A stretch of DNA of 64,000 nucleotides from Lentisphaerae bacterium GWF2_50_93 (GCA_001804815.1 MHBI01000053.1:62001-126000), one strand, 5' to 3'; positions 6,844 to 16,981 are shown, counted from the stretch's first letter. The notes: a model not told the origin generated them from the sequence alone. Numbers and translations are program-made.

Positions 6844-9800
6844 ATGGCCATGCCGCTTGTACAGGCTTTTTTCGAACATCAGCTCGACTACATATTTTTC
6901 ATGTATGGGCTGGCATTCATCCTGCTCGGCTCTGTCTGCATTATGATAAGGACGTCGGGAAGCCTGAGGCTCTTGAATCTTGGCGTGTTCGGGATCATCC
7001 ACGGCATAAACGAATGGCTTGACATGCTTGCAATAAGCATGGGAGATAATCCGGATTTTGCCAAGATCCGCCTCTTCACCATGGCAATGTCATTTATTTT
7101 CCTTTTTGAATTCGGCAGGGATAATCTCTTCGGCAAAAAACATCAATGGCTTATTTTCCCGTTCTTGTCGATCATCGGGGCAGGCATCCTCGAAAGTGCT
7201 GGAATTTTCCATAAGGCCGAATTCGGTTTAAACGACTTGAACGCCCTGACAAGATATTCAATCGGATTCACCGGCGGCCTTCTTTCCAGCATTGCTTTTT
7301 ACAGGCACTGGAGGGAATTCAATCCACCAAGAATCTCCCTTGCCGTGGCCTCCCTGTCCATGCTTGCCTATGCAATAGCCAGCGGACTGATCGTTCCTGC
7401 CGCGTCATTCTTCCCGGCCAGATGGATAAACCAGGCCCTGTTCTTGTCCCAGGTGCATATTCCAATCCAGCTTTTCCGGTGCCTCCTTGCATGTTTGATA
7501 GCGACCGCAATATGGAATTACACCGAATATTGCAGGTTTTGGAAATCGGATCTGGTCATAAAGTTAAAAGCATCCTTCACGGTCTGGATGAGCATCATGA
7601 TTTTCGTCGTCCTGGTTATAGGATGGATCGCCACCGAATATCAGGAAAGACAGGAGCGAAGGGAACGCACCGGCGATATCTTGAAAATTATCAGTACCAG
7701 TACCGCGGCGATAGATTCTGAAAAGGTCAACAGTCTTTCAGTCACAGCCGAAGACATCAATAATCCAGACTACATCAGGTTGAAGCATCAGCTGACAAAG
7801 ATGCAGCAGGCTACTCCCGGCTGCAGGTTCTTCTATATTACCATGATGATTGGAGGAGAAGTCTTTTTCCTGGTTGATTCGGAACCTCCTGAAATATCCC
7901 GCGGGGGCAAGAACATTCCTAATCCGGACTATTCGGCGCCAGGCGATCCGTACGCCGACGCCCCGGAAGGACTCAGGCGCGTATTTTCATCTGGAAAAAC
8001 AGAAATTGTCGGGCCGTTCCAAGACAAGTGGGGGACCTGGATATCCGGTTTTGTCCCCATGATCGGCGGCGACGGCAACGTTCTGGCCGTGATGTGCATG
8101 GACACGAACGCATCCGAGGCAATTATGTCAGTTGCCCATGAAAGGCTCAAGCCGATAGCCCTGACGTGCCTGCTTGAACTTCTTCTTATTTCACTAATGT
8201 GCTACATCAGGAAAATCGCCGAGTCGAGGGCCCTTCTCACCGCGAGCGAGTTGAAATACAGGAAACAGTTCACTGAAAACCAGGCCGTCATGCTCATAAT
8301 AGATCCCCTGAACCAGCAGATACTTGACGCCAATCCGGCCGCATGCAACTATTATGGATACAAGCTGCATGAGCTGACATCCAGGAAGATGGATGAGATA
8401 AACGTGTTTCCCCTTGATGATTTCAACAGCCAGAAGACCAGCAAGAAGGACTGGGACTCAAATATCTCCACATTCTCGCACCGGCTCGCAAACGGGGAGG
8501 TGAAAGACGTAGAAGTCTATTCAAGTTCCGTATCCGGCGGAGGGAAGGTGCTGCTGAGCCTGATTGTCTTTGACGTAACAAAGCGAAGGAAAGCCGAAGA
8601 GGCGCTCAGGGACAGTGAAAAAAAGTTCAGGGAGCTCATCGAAGGCCTTTCATCATCGGTGGTGGTCTTCACTCCGGACATGACCCTTTTCCTTGCAAAT
8701 GCAAAAGCCTATGAGATGCTCCTTTTCAAACCTGACACCCGGATGTCCGACAATATCATCCTCGATCCCGATGTGTCGTTCATAAACGAGGACGGCACCG
8801 GCTTTTCCGTGAAGAAAACCGTGTCGGACAGCATTCTCAGCGCCCGGGAGCCCGTCAGGAACATCGTCGTCGGCATACGGAAGCCTTCCGAGCCAGTACT
8901 CTGGACATTGCTGAATGCGTATCCTTCATTCGACTATGTGGGCCATCTCATGCAGGCCGTCGTGACCTTCACCGACATAAGCGAGCTCAAGAAGACGCAG
9001 GAGGAACTGATGAAGGCAAAATCCGACCTGGAAAACGCCGTAATGACGGCAAATGACTATGCTCTCAAGGCAAAGGAGGCAAGCCAGGCAAAATCCGAAT
9101 TTCTTGCGAACATGAGCCATGAGATCAGGACTCCCATGAACGGAGTAATAGGGATGACAGGGCTTCTGCTTGATACCGAGCTCAATTCAGAGCAGAGAGA
9201 ATACGCTGAGACGGTAAAGTTATGCGGGGAGACATTGATGACGCTTATAAATGACATCCTTGACTTTTCAAAGGTTGAGGCTGGAAAACTGGTAATTGAG
9301 ACGCTTGACTTCGACCTGAGGGTGACCCTTGAGGAAATAAGCGATCTCCTGGCCCTGAAAGCACAGGAGAAGGGCCTTGAATTCCTCTGCATCATTGAAC
9401 AGGACGTACCTTCACATCTCCGGGGGGATCCGGGAAGGATCAGGCAGATAATCCTAAATCTCACTGGCAATGCAGTGAAGTTCACATCCAGGGGTGAAAT
9501 TGTCATCAAGGTCCAGAAAATATCTGAAACAGACACCTCTGCAAGCCTGAGGTTTGAGATCTCCGACACCGGAATCGGAATTCCTGAAAGCAGGCTCACC
9601 TCGCTCTTCTCGCCTTTCACCCAGGTCGACGCCTCGACAACAAGGCAGTTTGGAGGAACGGGACTCGGGCTGGCAATTTCAAAGAAACTTGTGGAAATAA
9701 TGGGAGGGGAAATCGGGGTTGACAGCAAGGAAGGATCAGGATCCACCTTCTGGTTTACCTTGCTCCTTGCAAAACAGCCCAACGTCAATGCCATACCTCA

Positions 9801-10659
9801 GAAATCCCTTGAAAACATTTCCGGGCACAGGATACTTGCCGTGGACGACAATGAGACCAGCAGGAAACTACTATCCCTTCTTCTGGAATCCTGGAGATGC
9901 CGGCACGACGAGGTGCATTCTGCAATTGAAGCTTTGAAAAAACTTGTAGAGGCCTTCGACAAGAATGATCCCTATGAAGTGGTCATCCTCGACATGCAGA
10001 TGCCAGAGATGGATGGTGAGTCGCTGGGAAGGCTCATCAAGGAGGATCAGAGGCTGAAGAGCACTCTTCTTGTAATGCTGACCTCCCTCGCAAGGCGTGG
10101 AGATGCCGAACGCCTCAGCAGGTTCGGATTCTCCGCATATCTGACAAAACCTATCAAGAAATCGCAGCTCTACGACAGCCTTGCCACCCTCCTTGGAACA
10201 ATAATTTCAGGCAAGGAAATTTCAAAGAAGAATATTCTTGCCCGTCATCCATCTGGTCCGCAGGTGAAAAACAATGCGCGGATCCTCCTCGCGGAAGACA
10301 ATATCACGAATCAAAAGGTAGCCCTAGCAGTCCTAGATAAACTCGGTTATTCCGCCGACGCAGTTGCCAATGGCATTGAGGCTGTGAAGACACTGGAATT
10401 TATTCCGTATGACATTGTTCTTATGGACTGCCTGATGCCGGAAATGGACGGATATGAAGCCTCAAGGGTGATCCGAAGCAGGGATTCAAAGGTAATCAAT
10501 CATGATGTGATTATAATCGCCATGACAGCAAACTCAATGCCGGGCGACCGCGAAGCATGCATCCGGGCCGGAATGAACGATTACGTTTCAAAACCTATAA
10601 ATCCCTCGGAACTGGCAGAGGTTATTTCAAAGTGGTCTGAAAAACTGCAGGGCAAATGA
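6844..10659 (+). CDS. hybrid sensor histidine kinase with two receiver domains
   Basis: 1271 residues: about seven membrane segments (1-235), a further segment (243-262), an extracytoplasmic part (263-435), another segment (437-458), PAS (473-580), PAS (590-715), coiled coil, HisKA with phospho-acceptor H759 in NMSHEIRTP, HATPase_c with N box [10 protein letters not shown]1 DTGIGI and G2 [10 protein letters not shown], then receivers REC1 (about 994-1115, D1050) and REC2 (1144-1262, D1195). No Hpt domain follows, so phosphate must pass to a separate Hpt protein or the receivers act by themselves. It senses an external or membrane signal of unknown kind. The start at 6844 is the first ATG; 6850 is also possible. 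Confidence 0.92.
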   Translation: MAMPLVQAFFEHQLDYIFFMYGLAFILLGSVCIMIRTSGSLRLLNLGVFGIIHGINEWLDMLAISMGDNPDFAKIRLFTMAMSFIFLFEFGRDNLFGKKHQWLIFPFLSIIGAGILESAGIFHKAEFGLNDLNALTRYSIGFTGGLLSSIAFYRHWREFNPPRISLAVASLSMLAYAIASGLIVPAASFFPARWINQALFLSQVHIPIQLFRCLLACLIATAIWNYTEYCRFWKSDLVIKLKASFTVWMSIMIFVVLVIGWIATEYQERQERRERTGDILKIISTSTAAIDSEKVNSLSVTAEDINNPDYIRLKHQLTKMQQATPGCRFFYITMMIGGEVFFLVDSEPPEISRGGKNIPNPDYSAPGDPYADAPEGLRRVFSSGKTEIVGPFQDKWGTWISGFVPMIGGDGNVLAVMCMDTNASEAIMSVAHERLKPIALTCLLELLLISLMCYIRKIAESRALLTASELKYRKQFTENQAVMLIIDPLNQQILDANPAACNYYGYKLHELTSRKMDEINVFPLDDFNSQKTSKKDWDSNISTFSHRLANGEVKDVEVYSSSVSGGGKVLLSLIVFDVTKRRKAEEALRDSEKKFRELIEGLSSSVVVFTPDMTLFLANAKAYEMLLFKPDTRMSDNIILDPDVSFINEDGTGFSVKKTVSDSILSAREPVRNIVVGIRKPSEPVLWTLLNAYPSFDYVGHLMQAVVTFTDISELKKTQEELMKAKSDLENAVMTANDYALKAKEASQAKSEFLANMSHEIRTPMNGVIGMTGLLLDTELNSEQREYAETVKLCGETLMTLINDILDFSKVEAGKLVIETLDFDLRVTLEEISDLLALKAQEKGLEFLCIIEQDVPSHLRGDPGRIRQIILNLTGNAVKFTSRGEIVIKVQKISETDTSASLRFEISDTGIGIPESRLTSLFSPFTQVDASTTRQFGGTGLGLAISKKLVEIMGGEIGVDSKEGSGSTFWFTLLLAKQPNVNAIPQKSLENISGHRILAVDDNETSRKLLSLLLESWRCRHDEVHSAIEALKKLVEAFDKNDPYEVVILDMQMPEMDGESLGRLIKEDQRLKSTLLVMLTSLARRGDAERLSRFGFSAYLTKPIKKSQLYDSLATLLGTIISGKEISKKNILARHPSGPQVKNNARILLAEDNITNQKVALAVLDKLGYSADAVANGIEAVKTLEFIPYDIVLMDCLMPEMDGYEASRVIRSRDSKVINHDVIIIAMTANSMPGDREACIRAGMNDYVSKPINPSELAEVISKWSEKLQGK

Positions 10660-10676
10660 TTCGAAACGAATCATTT
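10654..10676. terminator. hairpin at the end of the histidine kinase gene
   Basis: Perfect 10-bp stem (10654-10663 with 10667-10676) around AAA, enclosing the stop codon. The arms start and end in A/T runs, giving three Ts and then As downstream; it may terminate weakly in both directions. Confidence 0.45.
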
Positions 10677-10689
10677 AAAAATGAAGATT

Positions 10690-10845
10690 CCGGCTAAAGC
10701 CGGTACTCCAAACCGCAGTTCCACAGGTCATGCAATATCATCGGGATAAAACAGTTTGGAGTCCAGCCTTTAGGCGGAAACGTTTTAGAATTATGCAAGT
10801 TTTGAGTTGCAACAATCCATCAATCCAGCAATCCAATAATCCATC
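10690..10845. repeat. small palindromes and ATCCA-rich word repeat
   Basis: The 200-base gap before the next gene holds CCGG-CTAAAG-CCGG (10690-10703), a less perfect CTTTAG hairpin (10763-10777) and a tract of four near-repeats of AATCCA (10813-10845). No coding potential seen. The AATCCA words recur inverted near 42.2 kb. Confidence 0.5.
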
Positions 10846-10859
10846 GGACGGCAGTGATT

Positions 10860-11843
10860 TTAGCCCAGCAGCTCTCCGATCATATCAAGAAGTATCTTTT
10901 CAGCCTCTGAAACATCTCCGGCCTTGATGAATGCACCGGCGGCCAGTTCATGGCCTCCTCCGTTGAGGGCCCTTGCGACTTTCGCAACTGAGTATTTCTT
11001 GTTTTTCGACCGGAGTGATATCTTGAAGCCGTCGTCCTTCCTGTACAGGATGACGGCTATCTCCACCCCCTGTATCTGCCGCAGAATGTCTATAAGGGAT
11101 TCAGTATCCCTCTTCTCCACTCCGAATTCAGCGAGTATCTCGTCGCTGAGATATGCCCAGGCATATCTTCCGGAAAAAGACGTGCGCAGATTTCTGGAAA
11201 CAAGCTCAGCCTCCATCCTGACAAAGTTAAGGGGCTGGGAAAAGAACAATGCGTTGATCAAGCGCGAATAGTCTGCGCCTGCGGCCATGAGCCCGGAAGC
11301 GTTTTTCAAGGTCGAAGCCCCCGTATTGTCAAAACGGAAACCGCCGGTATCCATGAGCAAGCCCATCATCAGGAATGTCGCAGCCGTCTGCGAAATCCGC
11401 ATTCCGGTGGAATCCTGCAGGGTCACGAAAATTATTTCAGCGGTCGCGGCCGCATCCGGAATTATGAAGTTCTGTCTTCCGAAAAGCTTGTTGTCCGGAT
11501 GATGGTCGATGTTGATCAGAGGACATGAAAGCAGCTTTTCCTTCAAGGACTTTTCAATCCCTATCCTGTCGGACGTCGCAGTGTCAAGGCACACGATACA
11601 GGAGTAGGAACCCAGATCAGGGGCCTTGTCCGTGATAATTCCTTCAGGCACGAAAGGAGCATACCGCATCGGCGGTTTTTCCGGGAGATATGCGTCGGCC
11701 TTCTTCCCATTCTCACGGAGGACGGTAAAGAGTCCGAAGAGGGATCCGATAGCATCGCCGTCCGGCTTCTCATGGGTCAATAAAAGGAAATTGTCATTTC
11801 CCTTGATTACTGATCCGAGTTCATCTAAAATATTTTTTGTCAT
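10860..11843 (-). CDS. nrnA: DHH-family phosphoesterase, NrnA-like (oligoribonuclease/pAp phosphatase)
   Basis: 327 residues from the ATG at 11843; a TTG nine codons upstream is less likely. The DHH core shows HEKPDGDAIGS, CLDTATSDR and NIDHHPDN, giving the metal-binding Asp/His set, and the DHHA1 end shows GGGHELAAGAF. This order and length fit NrnA, which degrades 2- to 5-nucleotide RNAs and dephosphorylates pAp. NrnA is often beside rbfA, but here rbfA is about 5 kb away. The substrate is assigned from family only. Confidence 0.85.
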   Translation of the reverse strand: MTKNILDELGSVIKGNDNFLLLTHEKPDGDAIGSLFGLFTVLRENGKKADAYLPEKPPMRYAPFVPEGIITDKAPDLGSYSCIVCLDTATSDRIGIEKSLKEKLLSCPLINIDHHPDNKLFGRQNFIIPDAAATAEIIFVTLQDSTGMRISQTAATFLMMGLLMDTGGFRFDNTGASTLKNASGLMAAGADYSRLINALFFSQPLNFVRMEAELVSRNLRTSFSGRYAWAYLSDEILAEFGVEKRDTESLIDILRQIQGVEIAVILYRKDDGFKISLRSKNKKYSVAKVARALNGGGHELAAGAFIKAGDVSEAEKILLDMIGELLG

Positions 11844-11904
11844 ACGCTTAAGGTAACATTTACATTGCAAAACTCAATTCACGAAGGCAAGGTGGGCAAG
11901 GTAA

Positions 11905-12042
11905 AACAGACATTCCTGTCTGTTCGCATTCATTTTTTTCTAATAAGTAGATACGTGCTTCAGCATGTATCATTCTTTGAATTTATGTTTTTTAGATTAG
12001 AAAAAGCAAAAAAAACATAGGACAGGCTGAAGCCCGTACCTA
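11905..12042. repeat. three intergenic hairpins with related apices
   Basis: Palindromes at 11905-11924 (apex TTCC), 11950-11971 (apex CTTCAG, one wobble) and 12018-12042 (apex CTGAAG) fill the gap between nrnA and the decayed region. They have different arms and belong to the palindrome family seen elsewhere in this window. Confidence 0.5.
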
Positions 12043-12045
12043 CTT

Positions 12046-12295
12046 CTACTTCGCGAATCCCGCTGCCACGACATTGATTACCCTGCCGCTTGAAAGAGAG
12101 ATCTCAACCTTTTTAGCCGATACAACGGAATAATTTCCAGCATCTGCGGAACTGCCTGAACCAGCTGCGAGTTTCGCAAGGACTTCAAGCTGTTCGCAGG
12201 CAAGAAGAGAAATATTATAGCCATCGGTGGCTTCATCCGGATTACTCAGTGATGCTACGGCGACTATTCCAGTATTGCCTCCGTTTATGGCAGGT
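12046..12295 (-). pseudogene. C-terminal fragment of an unknown gene, cut by an insertion
   Basis: An open minus-strand frame of about 80 codons ends at a TAG (12046-12048) but has no start: it runs directly into transposase remnant sequence at about 12295. Residues such as GNTGIVAVASLSNPDEATDG and a KKVEISLSSGRV end look like real protein, rich in small residues, but I do not recognise the family. The missing 5' part is not found on the far side of the insertion, so a deletion is likely too. Confidence 0.5.
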
Positions 12296-13090
12296 TATCT
12301 TCTATCATTATCTGGTTGGTATGACACATATATGACACGGACTATCATCGTCCTCTTTGTCTTCGAATCCTTTATTTCGGCAAGGTAGTCTCCGGAGCCA
12401 AGCTTTTCAATTAATCTCGGCTTCAGCGAAACCGAGGCAGGAATTATGAAATGGGAGGACCTGTCCGAGATGAGCTCGAAAATTCTGAAGGCGTAGAACC
12501 CGTTGTCCAGGAGGACCACCGTCCCCTTATGGATGCGCTTCACAAGACTGGTGAAGAGGCGTTCGTCCGATGTGCATGACTTGCCGAAGGCGAAGGCAAG
12601 AGGAGCTCTTGTGAAGACGGAGAACAGGCAGCAGAACTCGACCCCCACCGGACCGAGATGTTTCCTGACCTTGTGGCACCCGAACTTCTCCCAGAGCTCA
12701 GGCCATTCAGGCAGGGCCAGGGTTGTCTTGTCGGCGCAGACCAGCCGGAATCCCTTCCATCTGTTTTTGTCATCGGTTAGGAGATTTTCAAGCCTTGAGA
12801 CAAGACATCCGAAGAGCCTATGCAGATGGCTTAGGGGAAAAGCGCGCTCTGGCCTTGCAGAATCCGGCCGGGGATAAACTCCAATCCTCTCCGGAATCGA
12901 AGGAGCTCTGCCTCAATATCTCATGGATGCTCTTCTTCTCGGTGTTGAGGGCCACCGACAGGAAAAGGAATATCATTTCAGCCGTCCCAATCTTACCCTC
13001 CCGCCTGGTTTCCCCTGATTTCCTCCTCTCCGAACTTATTTCCTCGATGATTCCGGAACCAAGCCATTCACGCATCTTTCCAAGCTTCAT
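12295..13090 (-). pseudogene. IS4-family transposase remnant, frameshifted and 3'-truncated
   Basis: The first frame (13090 to about 12840) gives MKLGKMREWLG through SPAGFCKARARF; a one-base change at the TTTTCCCC run near 12840 shifts to the frame that continues HLHRLFGCLVSRLENLL, then CADKTTLALPEWPELW and VVLLDNGFYAF. These two Asp contexts fit the first two residues of the IS4 DDE triad. The YREK-type motif with the catalytic Glu and about one third of the usual length are missing, so it cannot transpose. The start overlaps the stop of the winged-helix gene by four bases. No clear terminal repeats were found. Confidence 0.7.
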
Positions 13091-13440
13091 TTCCTGACAG
13101 CCTTTCTTTTAAGATCAAATACTCCTCCCCCCTTCATTACCAGAAGCTCGCCGTCCTTGGCCTTCTTGCCGAGGGAACTGGCTAGGCTGTCCCGGTCGGC
13201 AACCCTGCCGTACTTCTCCATGAGCGTTTTGCTTATCTGATTCAGGTGCAGGGGTTCTCCGGCATCCTCCAATATCTTGACGCTAAGGTCGACCAGGGAG
13301 TCCTTGCGCAACCCCCTCTTAATCCTCACCGGCGGCGGCAGCTCCTCCGTCCCGATCATCTGCCGTATCGCCCTGAGCTGCAGCTCCAGGTGCGTCTCCA
13401 TCGTCTGGAAAATGATCTTCCTGATCTCCGATTCCTTCAT
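13087..13440 (-). CDS. HARE-HTH-like winged-helix protein linked to the transposase
   Basis: 117 residues from the ATG at 13440, which has GGAGG about six bases upstream. Residues 48-110 (SLVDLSVKILEDAG, then LNQISKTLMEKYG and KKAKDGELLVMKGGGVFDL) look like the HB1/ASXL/restriction-endonuclease HARE winged-helix domain, expected to bind DNA. The gene overlaps the transposase remnant by ATGA, so it was probably translated with it as an accessory gene of the element. Function unknown; it may have controlled transposition or target choice. Confidence 0.6.
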   Translation of the reverse strand: MKESEIRKIIFQTMETHLELQLRAIRQMIGTEELPPPVRIKRGLRKDSLVDLSVKILEDAGEPLHLNQISKTLMEKYGRVADRDSLASSLGKKAKDGELLVMKGGGVFDLKRKAVRK

Positions 13441-13835
13441 GGCCCCTCCTTTATATTTAATTATAATATACCGTACCACGGCTAATTATAATTACATCAT
13501 TAAAAATTTAAAAAGAGCTAATATTATTGCTTGTTGTTTATTATATAGCATTTGCGCTTAAGTTAACGGCATTGGTGCCATGCTGAGGATGATGTTGATG
13601 ATTAAGCGGAAGTGATCTAACCGTTGCTGCGTTTCTCCCAGGAATATAGAAAGATTCCAGGGATTTTCATTTGCGGTCCTGTCATTGACGATGGAAATTT
13701 CGGGGACGCAATAAAATCCAAACCCAGATTGTCAAGTTTAAAACAAGCTCCAACATTCCATAAGGCAGCTTTGCCTACTGGCTTATTCTGCAAAGCAATG
13801 ATATATTAAAGGAGCAAAAAGAAAAGGCAGGACAC
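13441..13835. other. 395-base gap without a recognisable gene
   Basis: AT-rich at first, with nothing that looks like a transposon end, then mixed sequence with no coding bias on either strand. It may hold the promoter of the antitoxin gene that follows, but no convincing -35/-10 pair stands out. Confidence 0.4.
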
Positions 13836-14033
13836 ATGAAAACAATCACCGTACCGATTCCAGATAACATTGAAAAAGCAGCGCGCAATTACATAAATGC
13901 AGGTTTTTTTAAATCTGAATCTGACCTGCTGATGGCCGCCACAGTTGACTTCATTCATCGGAACCGGATAGAACTCGTCGAGAAATATGCCTTGGAAGAT
14001 ATTGAATGGGCCAAACGAAAAGCTAAGCGATGA
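13836..14033 (+). CDS. ribbon-helix-helix antitoxin
   Basis: 65 residues starting MKTITVPIPDNIEKAARN, an RHH beta strand, followed by helices with FFKSESDLLMAATVDF (the ParD/CopG-type SxSD turn). A charged tail (WAKRKAKR) probably contacts the toxin. Its stop overlaps the next start as ATGA. The partner is a broken DUF3368-type PIN toxin, so this antitoxin is an orphan, perhaps kept for DNA binding or immunity to a related toxin elsewhere. Confidence 0.75.
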   Translation: MKTITVPIPDNIEKAARNYINAGFFKSESDLLMAATVDFIHRNRIELVEKYALEDIEWAKRKAKR

Positions 14034-14355
14034 TGAAAGTAATCGTGTTGATTTCTGGTTGCGCACGGGTTGCCTCCATGGAGGAGAATCTGAAGCGTTT
14101 GAACTCTTCAAGAGATTAAAGGCCGACTGGTATTTTACTGATGACGCAGAAGCAAGATTGTTTGTTTCCGAATTCGGATACGAAGTCCATGGAACATTGG
14201 GAGTTATTCTTTGGAACCTGGCAGAGAAGCACATAAATAAAAACCAGGCATTGGCTTCCATATCTGAACTTAGAAAATCTTCTATTTGGCTTTCTGAAAA
14301 AATTATTTCTCATGCCATTAATGCAGTAAAGGAAATCTCCGATTCCGGGAAATAA
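14030..14355 (+). pseudogene. PIN-domain toxin (DUF3368-like), internally deleted
   Basis: An ATGATG start at 14030/14033, coupled to the antitoxin stop, begins MMKVIVLIS as PIN toxins do, but the frame closes after about 26 codons. A different frame then gives the C-terminal half, LHGGESEAFELFKRLKADW, FTDDAEARLF, VHGTLGVILW, typical of DUF3368. The first catalytic Asp region and some 60 residues are gone. It is therefore inactive unless the second part is made from an internal start, which would still lack the first Asp. Confidence 0.7.
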
Positions 14356-14562
14356 TTACGTTCTCATTCTCATTGAAAAATTAAAGTCCCATGCTGGGGA
14401 AGTTATTGATGATAAGCTCTAAGTATTGCTGTCAAGAAAGACTTTGTCACCTATTGGCTTCCTGCCTGTCAAATTTAAAACTTCTTGTTTTTAAAAACGG
14501 CGCCAGACCCTTAAAATACCATTATTATTGGACTTTTCACATCGGCGACTTATAATTTGACC

Positions 14563-15027
14563 ATGAACAGGGCATTGCTTATATCTTTATGTCTCATCAT
14601 AGGATGGCTGCCATCCGTGTCAGGCATTTTTGTCAGCCCGGGAGAATGGTACCAGGCCTTGAACAAACCACCGCTGAATCCGCCAAACTGGATTTTCGGT
14701 CCTGCCTGGGCTATCCTCTATACACTGATCGGGATTTCACTATATTATTTCATCAGGAACAGTTCCGGCAAGCCTGAAAAGAAAAGAGGGCTTGTGTTCT
14801 TCACTATCCAGCATATCCTCAATTTTTCGTGGACTCCACTATTTTTTTATTTTCATTCCATTTCAGGAGCGTTGGCGGTCATCCTCCTGATGCTGGTTTT
14901 CATAGTCCTCACCGCCATCGCATTCCACAAGGCCTGCAGGTTGTCTGGAATCCTGCTTCTCCCATATCTCGCATGGGTGCTTTTCGCGACATATCTCAAC
15001 CTTCTCCTATTTATATTGAACAGGTGA
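14563..15027 (+). CDS. tspO: TspO/MBR family membrane protein
   Basis: 154 residues with five membrane segments and family motifs WYQALNKPPLNPPNWIFGPAW, IQHILNFSWTPLFF and LLPYLAWVLFATYLN; the aromatic residues line the porphyrin/cholesterol pocket. Bacterial TspO binds or degrades tetrapyrroles and is often stress-related. The ATG at 14563 is used; a TTG two codons earlier is possible. Two bases separate its stop from the next start, so it is probably co-transcribed with the DUF1835 gene. Confidence 0.92.
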   Translation: MNRALLISLCLIIGWLPSVSGIFVSPGEWYQALNKPPLNPPNWIFGPAWAILYTLIGISLYYFIRNSSGKPEKKRGLVFFTIQHILNFSWTPLFFYFHSISGALAVILLMLVFIVLTAIAFHKACRLSGILLLPYLAWVLFATYLNLLLFILNR

Positions 15028-15029
15028 AA

Positions 15030-16001
15030 ATGCGCCTCCACATCACAAACGGAGACTGCGCTGCAGACGCCTTGAAGAAAGCCGGAATTGAAGACGAAAT
15101 ACTTCCCTGGCGGGATCTACTGCACGAGGGTCCGGCTCCGTCAGGGAAAACGCTGCGCCAGATGTCCAAAATCCGCGCCAGCTTCATCATGAAACTATGG
15201 CCTCATATCAGGAATGTCGACAAAGGATTCAGGAAAAGGGACAGGACTCTTGAAGGTTTCAGAAAATTTGATGAGACGGTATTGTGGTTCGAACATGACC
15301 TGTTTGACCAGCTCCAGCTAATCCAGATACTAGACTGGTTACATGGCAGAAAGCTGGGTAATTCAAAACTGAGCATAGTCATCACAGGCGAATACATTGG
15401 ACAGGACATCGATCTCTGGAAATATTACCGTTCCAGGAAGAAAGTATCATCTGGCCAGCTGAAACTTGCGAAATCCGCATGGACAGCTTTCTGTTCCCCT
15501 GATCCCCGCGGCCTTCTGAAAACAATCCATGGCAAAACCTCATGCCTTCCTTATCTCTCCGATTCCCTGACCAGGCATCTACAGCAGTTCCCTTCACATG
15601 AAAACGGCCTCAACAGGACTGAGAGGCAGATTCTGGAAGCCGTAGTCTCCAGGATTCATTCTCCCTGCGGGATCTTCAAGGAATGTCAGAAGCTGGAAGA
15701 GCCTAAGTTCATGGGTGACGCCACATTCTGGATCTATCTGGAAAATCTGATCAACTGCAAACGTCCTCTCCTAAAGACAAAAAACGGCAGACCTTTTCTT
15801 GATCCTGCGAAGTTCGCAGATGCTGATGGTTTTGACAAACAGAAGATCCTACTTACAAAAACTGGATCAAAGGTCCTGGAAGACAAGGCCGACTGGATAG
15901 AGCTGAACGGAATAGGCAAATGGCTGGGCGGAGTCCATCTCAGTAAAGACAATGTGTGGAGATGGGAGGAAGAAAGCGGGATAATTCAAAGGTTGTCTTG
16001 A
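15030..16001 (+). CDS. DUF1835 domain protein
   Basis: 323 residues beginning MRLHITNGDCAADALKKAG, followed by PWRDLLHEGPAP and a WFEHDLFDQLQLIQIL motif, the signatures of DUF1835. The C-terminal part (SPCGIFKECQKLEEPKFMGDA to WRWEEESG) matches the common partner region of these proteins. Function is unknown; the N-terminal fold resembles nucleotide-binding sensor domains and members are often near sigma factors. The start follows tspO by two bases with AGGTGA just upstream, which supports this ATG over any earlier in-frame codon. Confidence 0.82.
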   Translation: MRLHITNGDCAADALKKAGIEDEILPWRDLLHEGPAPSGKTLRQMSKIRASFIMKLWPHIRNVDKGFRKRDRTLEGFRKFDETVLWFEHDLFDQLQLIQILDWLHGRKLGNSKLSIVITGEYIGQDIDLWKYYRSRKKVSSGQLKLAKSAWTAFCSPDPRGLLKTIHGKTSCLPYLSDSLTRHLQQFPSHENGLNRTERQILEAVVSRIHSPCGIFKECQKLEEPKFMGDATFWIYLENLINCKRPLLKTKNGRPFLDPAKFADADGFDKQKILLTKTGSKVLEDKADWIELNGIGKWLGGVHLSKDNVWRWEEESGIIQRLS

Positions 16002-16013
16002 AAAAATTTAGAG

Positions 16014-16077
16014 CAAACTAAAGTTTGAACTCCAACATTTGTCGGTGTGCTGAGGTTGGAGTCCAAGCTTCAGCTTG
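16014..16077. repeat. two intergenic palindromes (CTAAAG and CTTCAG apices)
   Basis: CAAA-CTAAAG-TTTG at 16014-16027 and CAAG-CTTCAG-CTTG at 16064-16077 are perfect 14-base palindromes. Both are next to the word ACTCCAAC or its complement GTTGGAGT. Confidence 0.5.
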
Positions 16078-16219
16078 TGTATTCTTGATGGGGAAGTGCT
16101 TAACTTAGCGACATTCGATCCCGACCCCGATAAATTGACACAACATCATTTTTCACGGGTCATGGAATCTGAACTTAACAATCAGTTCAAAAGAGGCAGT
16201 CGCCTCGCAAATGACCATT

Positions 16220-16246
16220 AAAAAAAATCCGAACGGATTTTTTTTT
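16220..16246. terminator. bidirectional intrinsic terminator
   Basis: Eleven-base arms (A-run plus ATCCG; CGGAT plus T-run) with a two-base AA loop, ending in nine Ts on the plus strand and a run of T on the minus strand. It sits just past the stop of the flavin reductase gene and serves that gene best. Confidence 0.75.
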
Positions 16247-16250
16247 AGGA

Positions 16251-16763
16251 TCAGATCGGTCTTACGCCTGACAATGCATGGCCCTTATCAACTGTGCAGA
16301 GGCGCTTGATGGAGGAATCCGTGTTCACATGTGCGGCAACGACCTTTCCAAGGATGAGAGTGCAGTCGCCGGGCTTTATTATATCAATCATCTCGCATTC
16401 AAAATTCGCGACGGCGTCGGTGAGGAGCGGGGCTTTGACCTTCTTGCCGCTCTGGGTGTCCAGGCCGGCCTTTGAGATCTTGTCGACTTCATCTCCGTGG
16501 CAGCTGCCGGCGATCAGCGTCTCTTCCTTCATGAATTCATGTGGATACGCGACGACAAATTCCTTGGATTCCCTTATCAGTTCGAAGGTGTGTGAATCCT
16601 CGTCAATCCCGAGAATGAACATGAGGGGTTCGCCGGACGCGATGCAGGTCCATCCGACCGCCATCACATTGGCCTTCCCGTCTTTTCCACGGGTTGTGAC
16701 CAGCACAACCTGTTCAGGATATTTCCGCTCTATCGCCTTTTCGATTTCGACATGTCTTTGCAT
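16251..16763 (-). CDS. flavin reductase family protein (flavoredoxin-like)
   Basis: 170 residues with the flavin reductase-like split-barrel signatures VVLVTTRGKDGKANVMAVGWTC (FMN phosphate region), PLMFILGI and EFVVAYPHEFMKEETLIAGSCHG, then EMIDIIKPGDCTLILGKVVAAHV. Such proteins bind FMN and shuttle electrons or reduce flavin with NAD(P)H. The partner is not evident. It has its own terminator and a 218-base gap separates it from rbfA, so it is probably expressed separately. Confidence 0.85.
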   Translation of the reverse strand: MQRHVEIEKAIERKYPEQVVLVTTRGKDGKANVMAVGWTCIASGEPLMFILGIDEDSHTFELIRESKEFVVAYPHEFMKEETLIAGSCHGDEVDKISKAGLDTQSGKKVKAPLLTDAVANFECEMIDIIKPGDCTLILGKVVAAHVNTDSSIKRLCTVDKGHALSGVRPI

Positions 16764-16872
16764 GGCACCCCCACCTTTCTAAGAATTCGCAGTTCCGCTG
16801 GCAGCAACTGAGCTTTTCTTCAAATTCAAAAGATAAAATTCAAACCGGTCTGGCTTCGTTAAGATTGAAGTA

Positions 16873-16925
16873 CAAGCTTTAGCTTGCGTAATTTAATTGA
16901 ATACCAGGACACAACTGAAGTTGTG
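16873..16925. repeat. two intergenic palindromes (CTTTAG and CTGAAG apices)
   Basis: CAAG-CTTTAG-CTTG (16873-16886) and CACAA-CTGAAG-TTGTG (16910-16925) lie between rbfA and the flavin reductase gene. The second is followed by GAACTCCTAC, echoing the words beside the palindromes near 16.05 kb. Confidence 0.5.
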
Positions 16926-16981
16926 AACTCCTACATAACTCCTCATCAGCCACGTGTTTCTGCAATCAGCTCTTCCAAATT

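Noticed and set aside
12820..12850. Programmed frameshift in the transposase
   Set aside because: The shift site is a TTTTCCCC run needing a +1 change, not a typical slippery heptamer, and the gene is truncated anyway; a plain indel is simpler.
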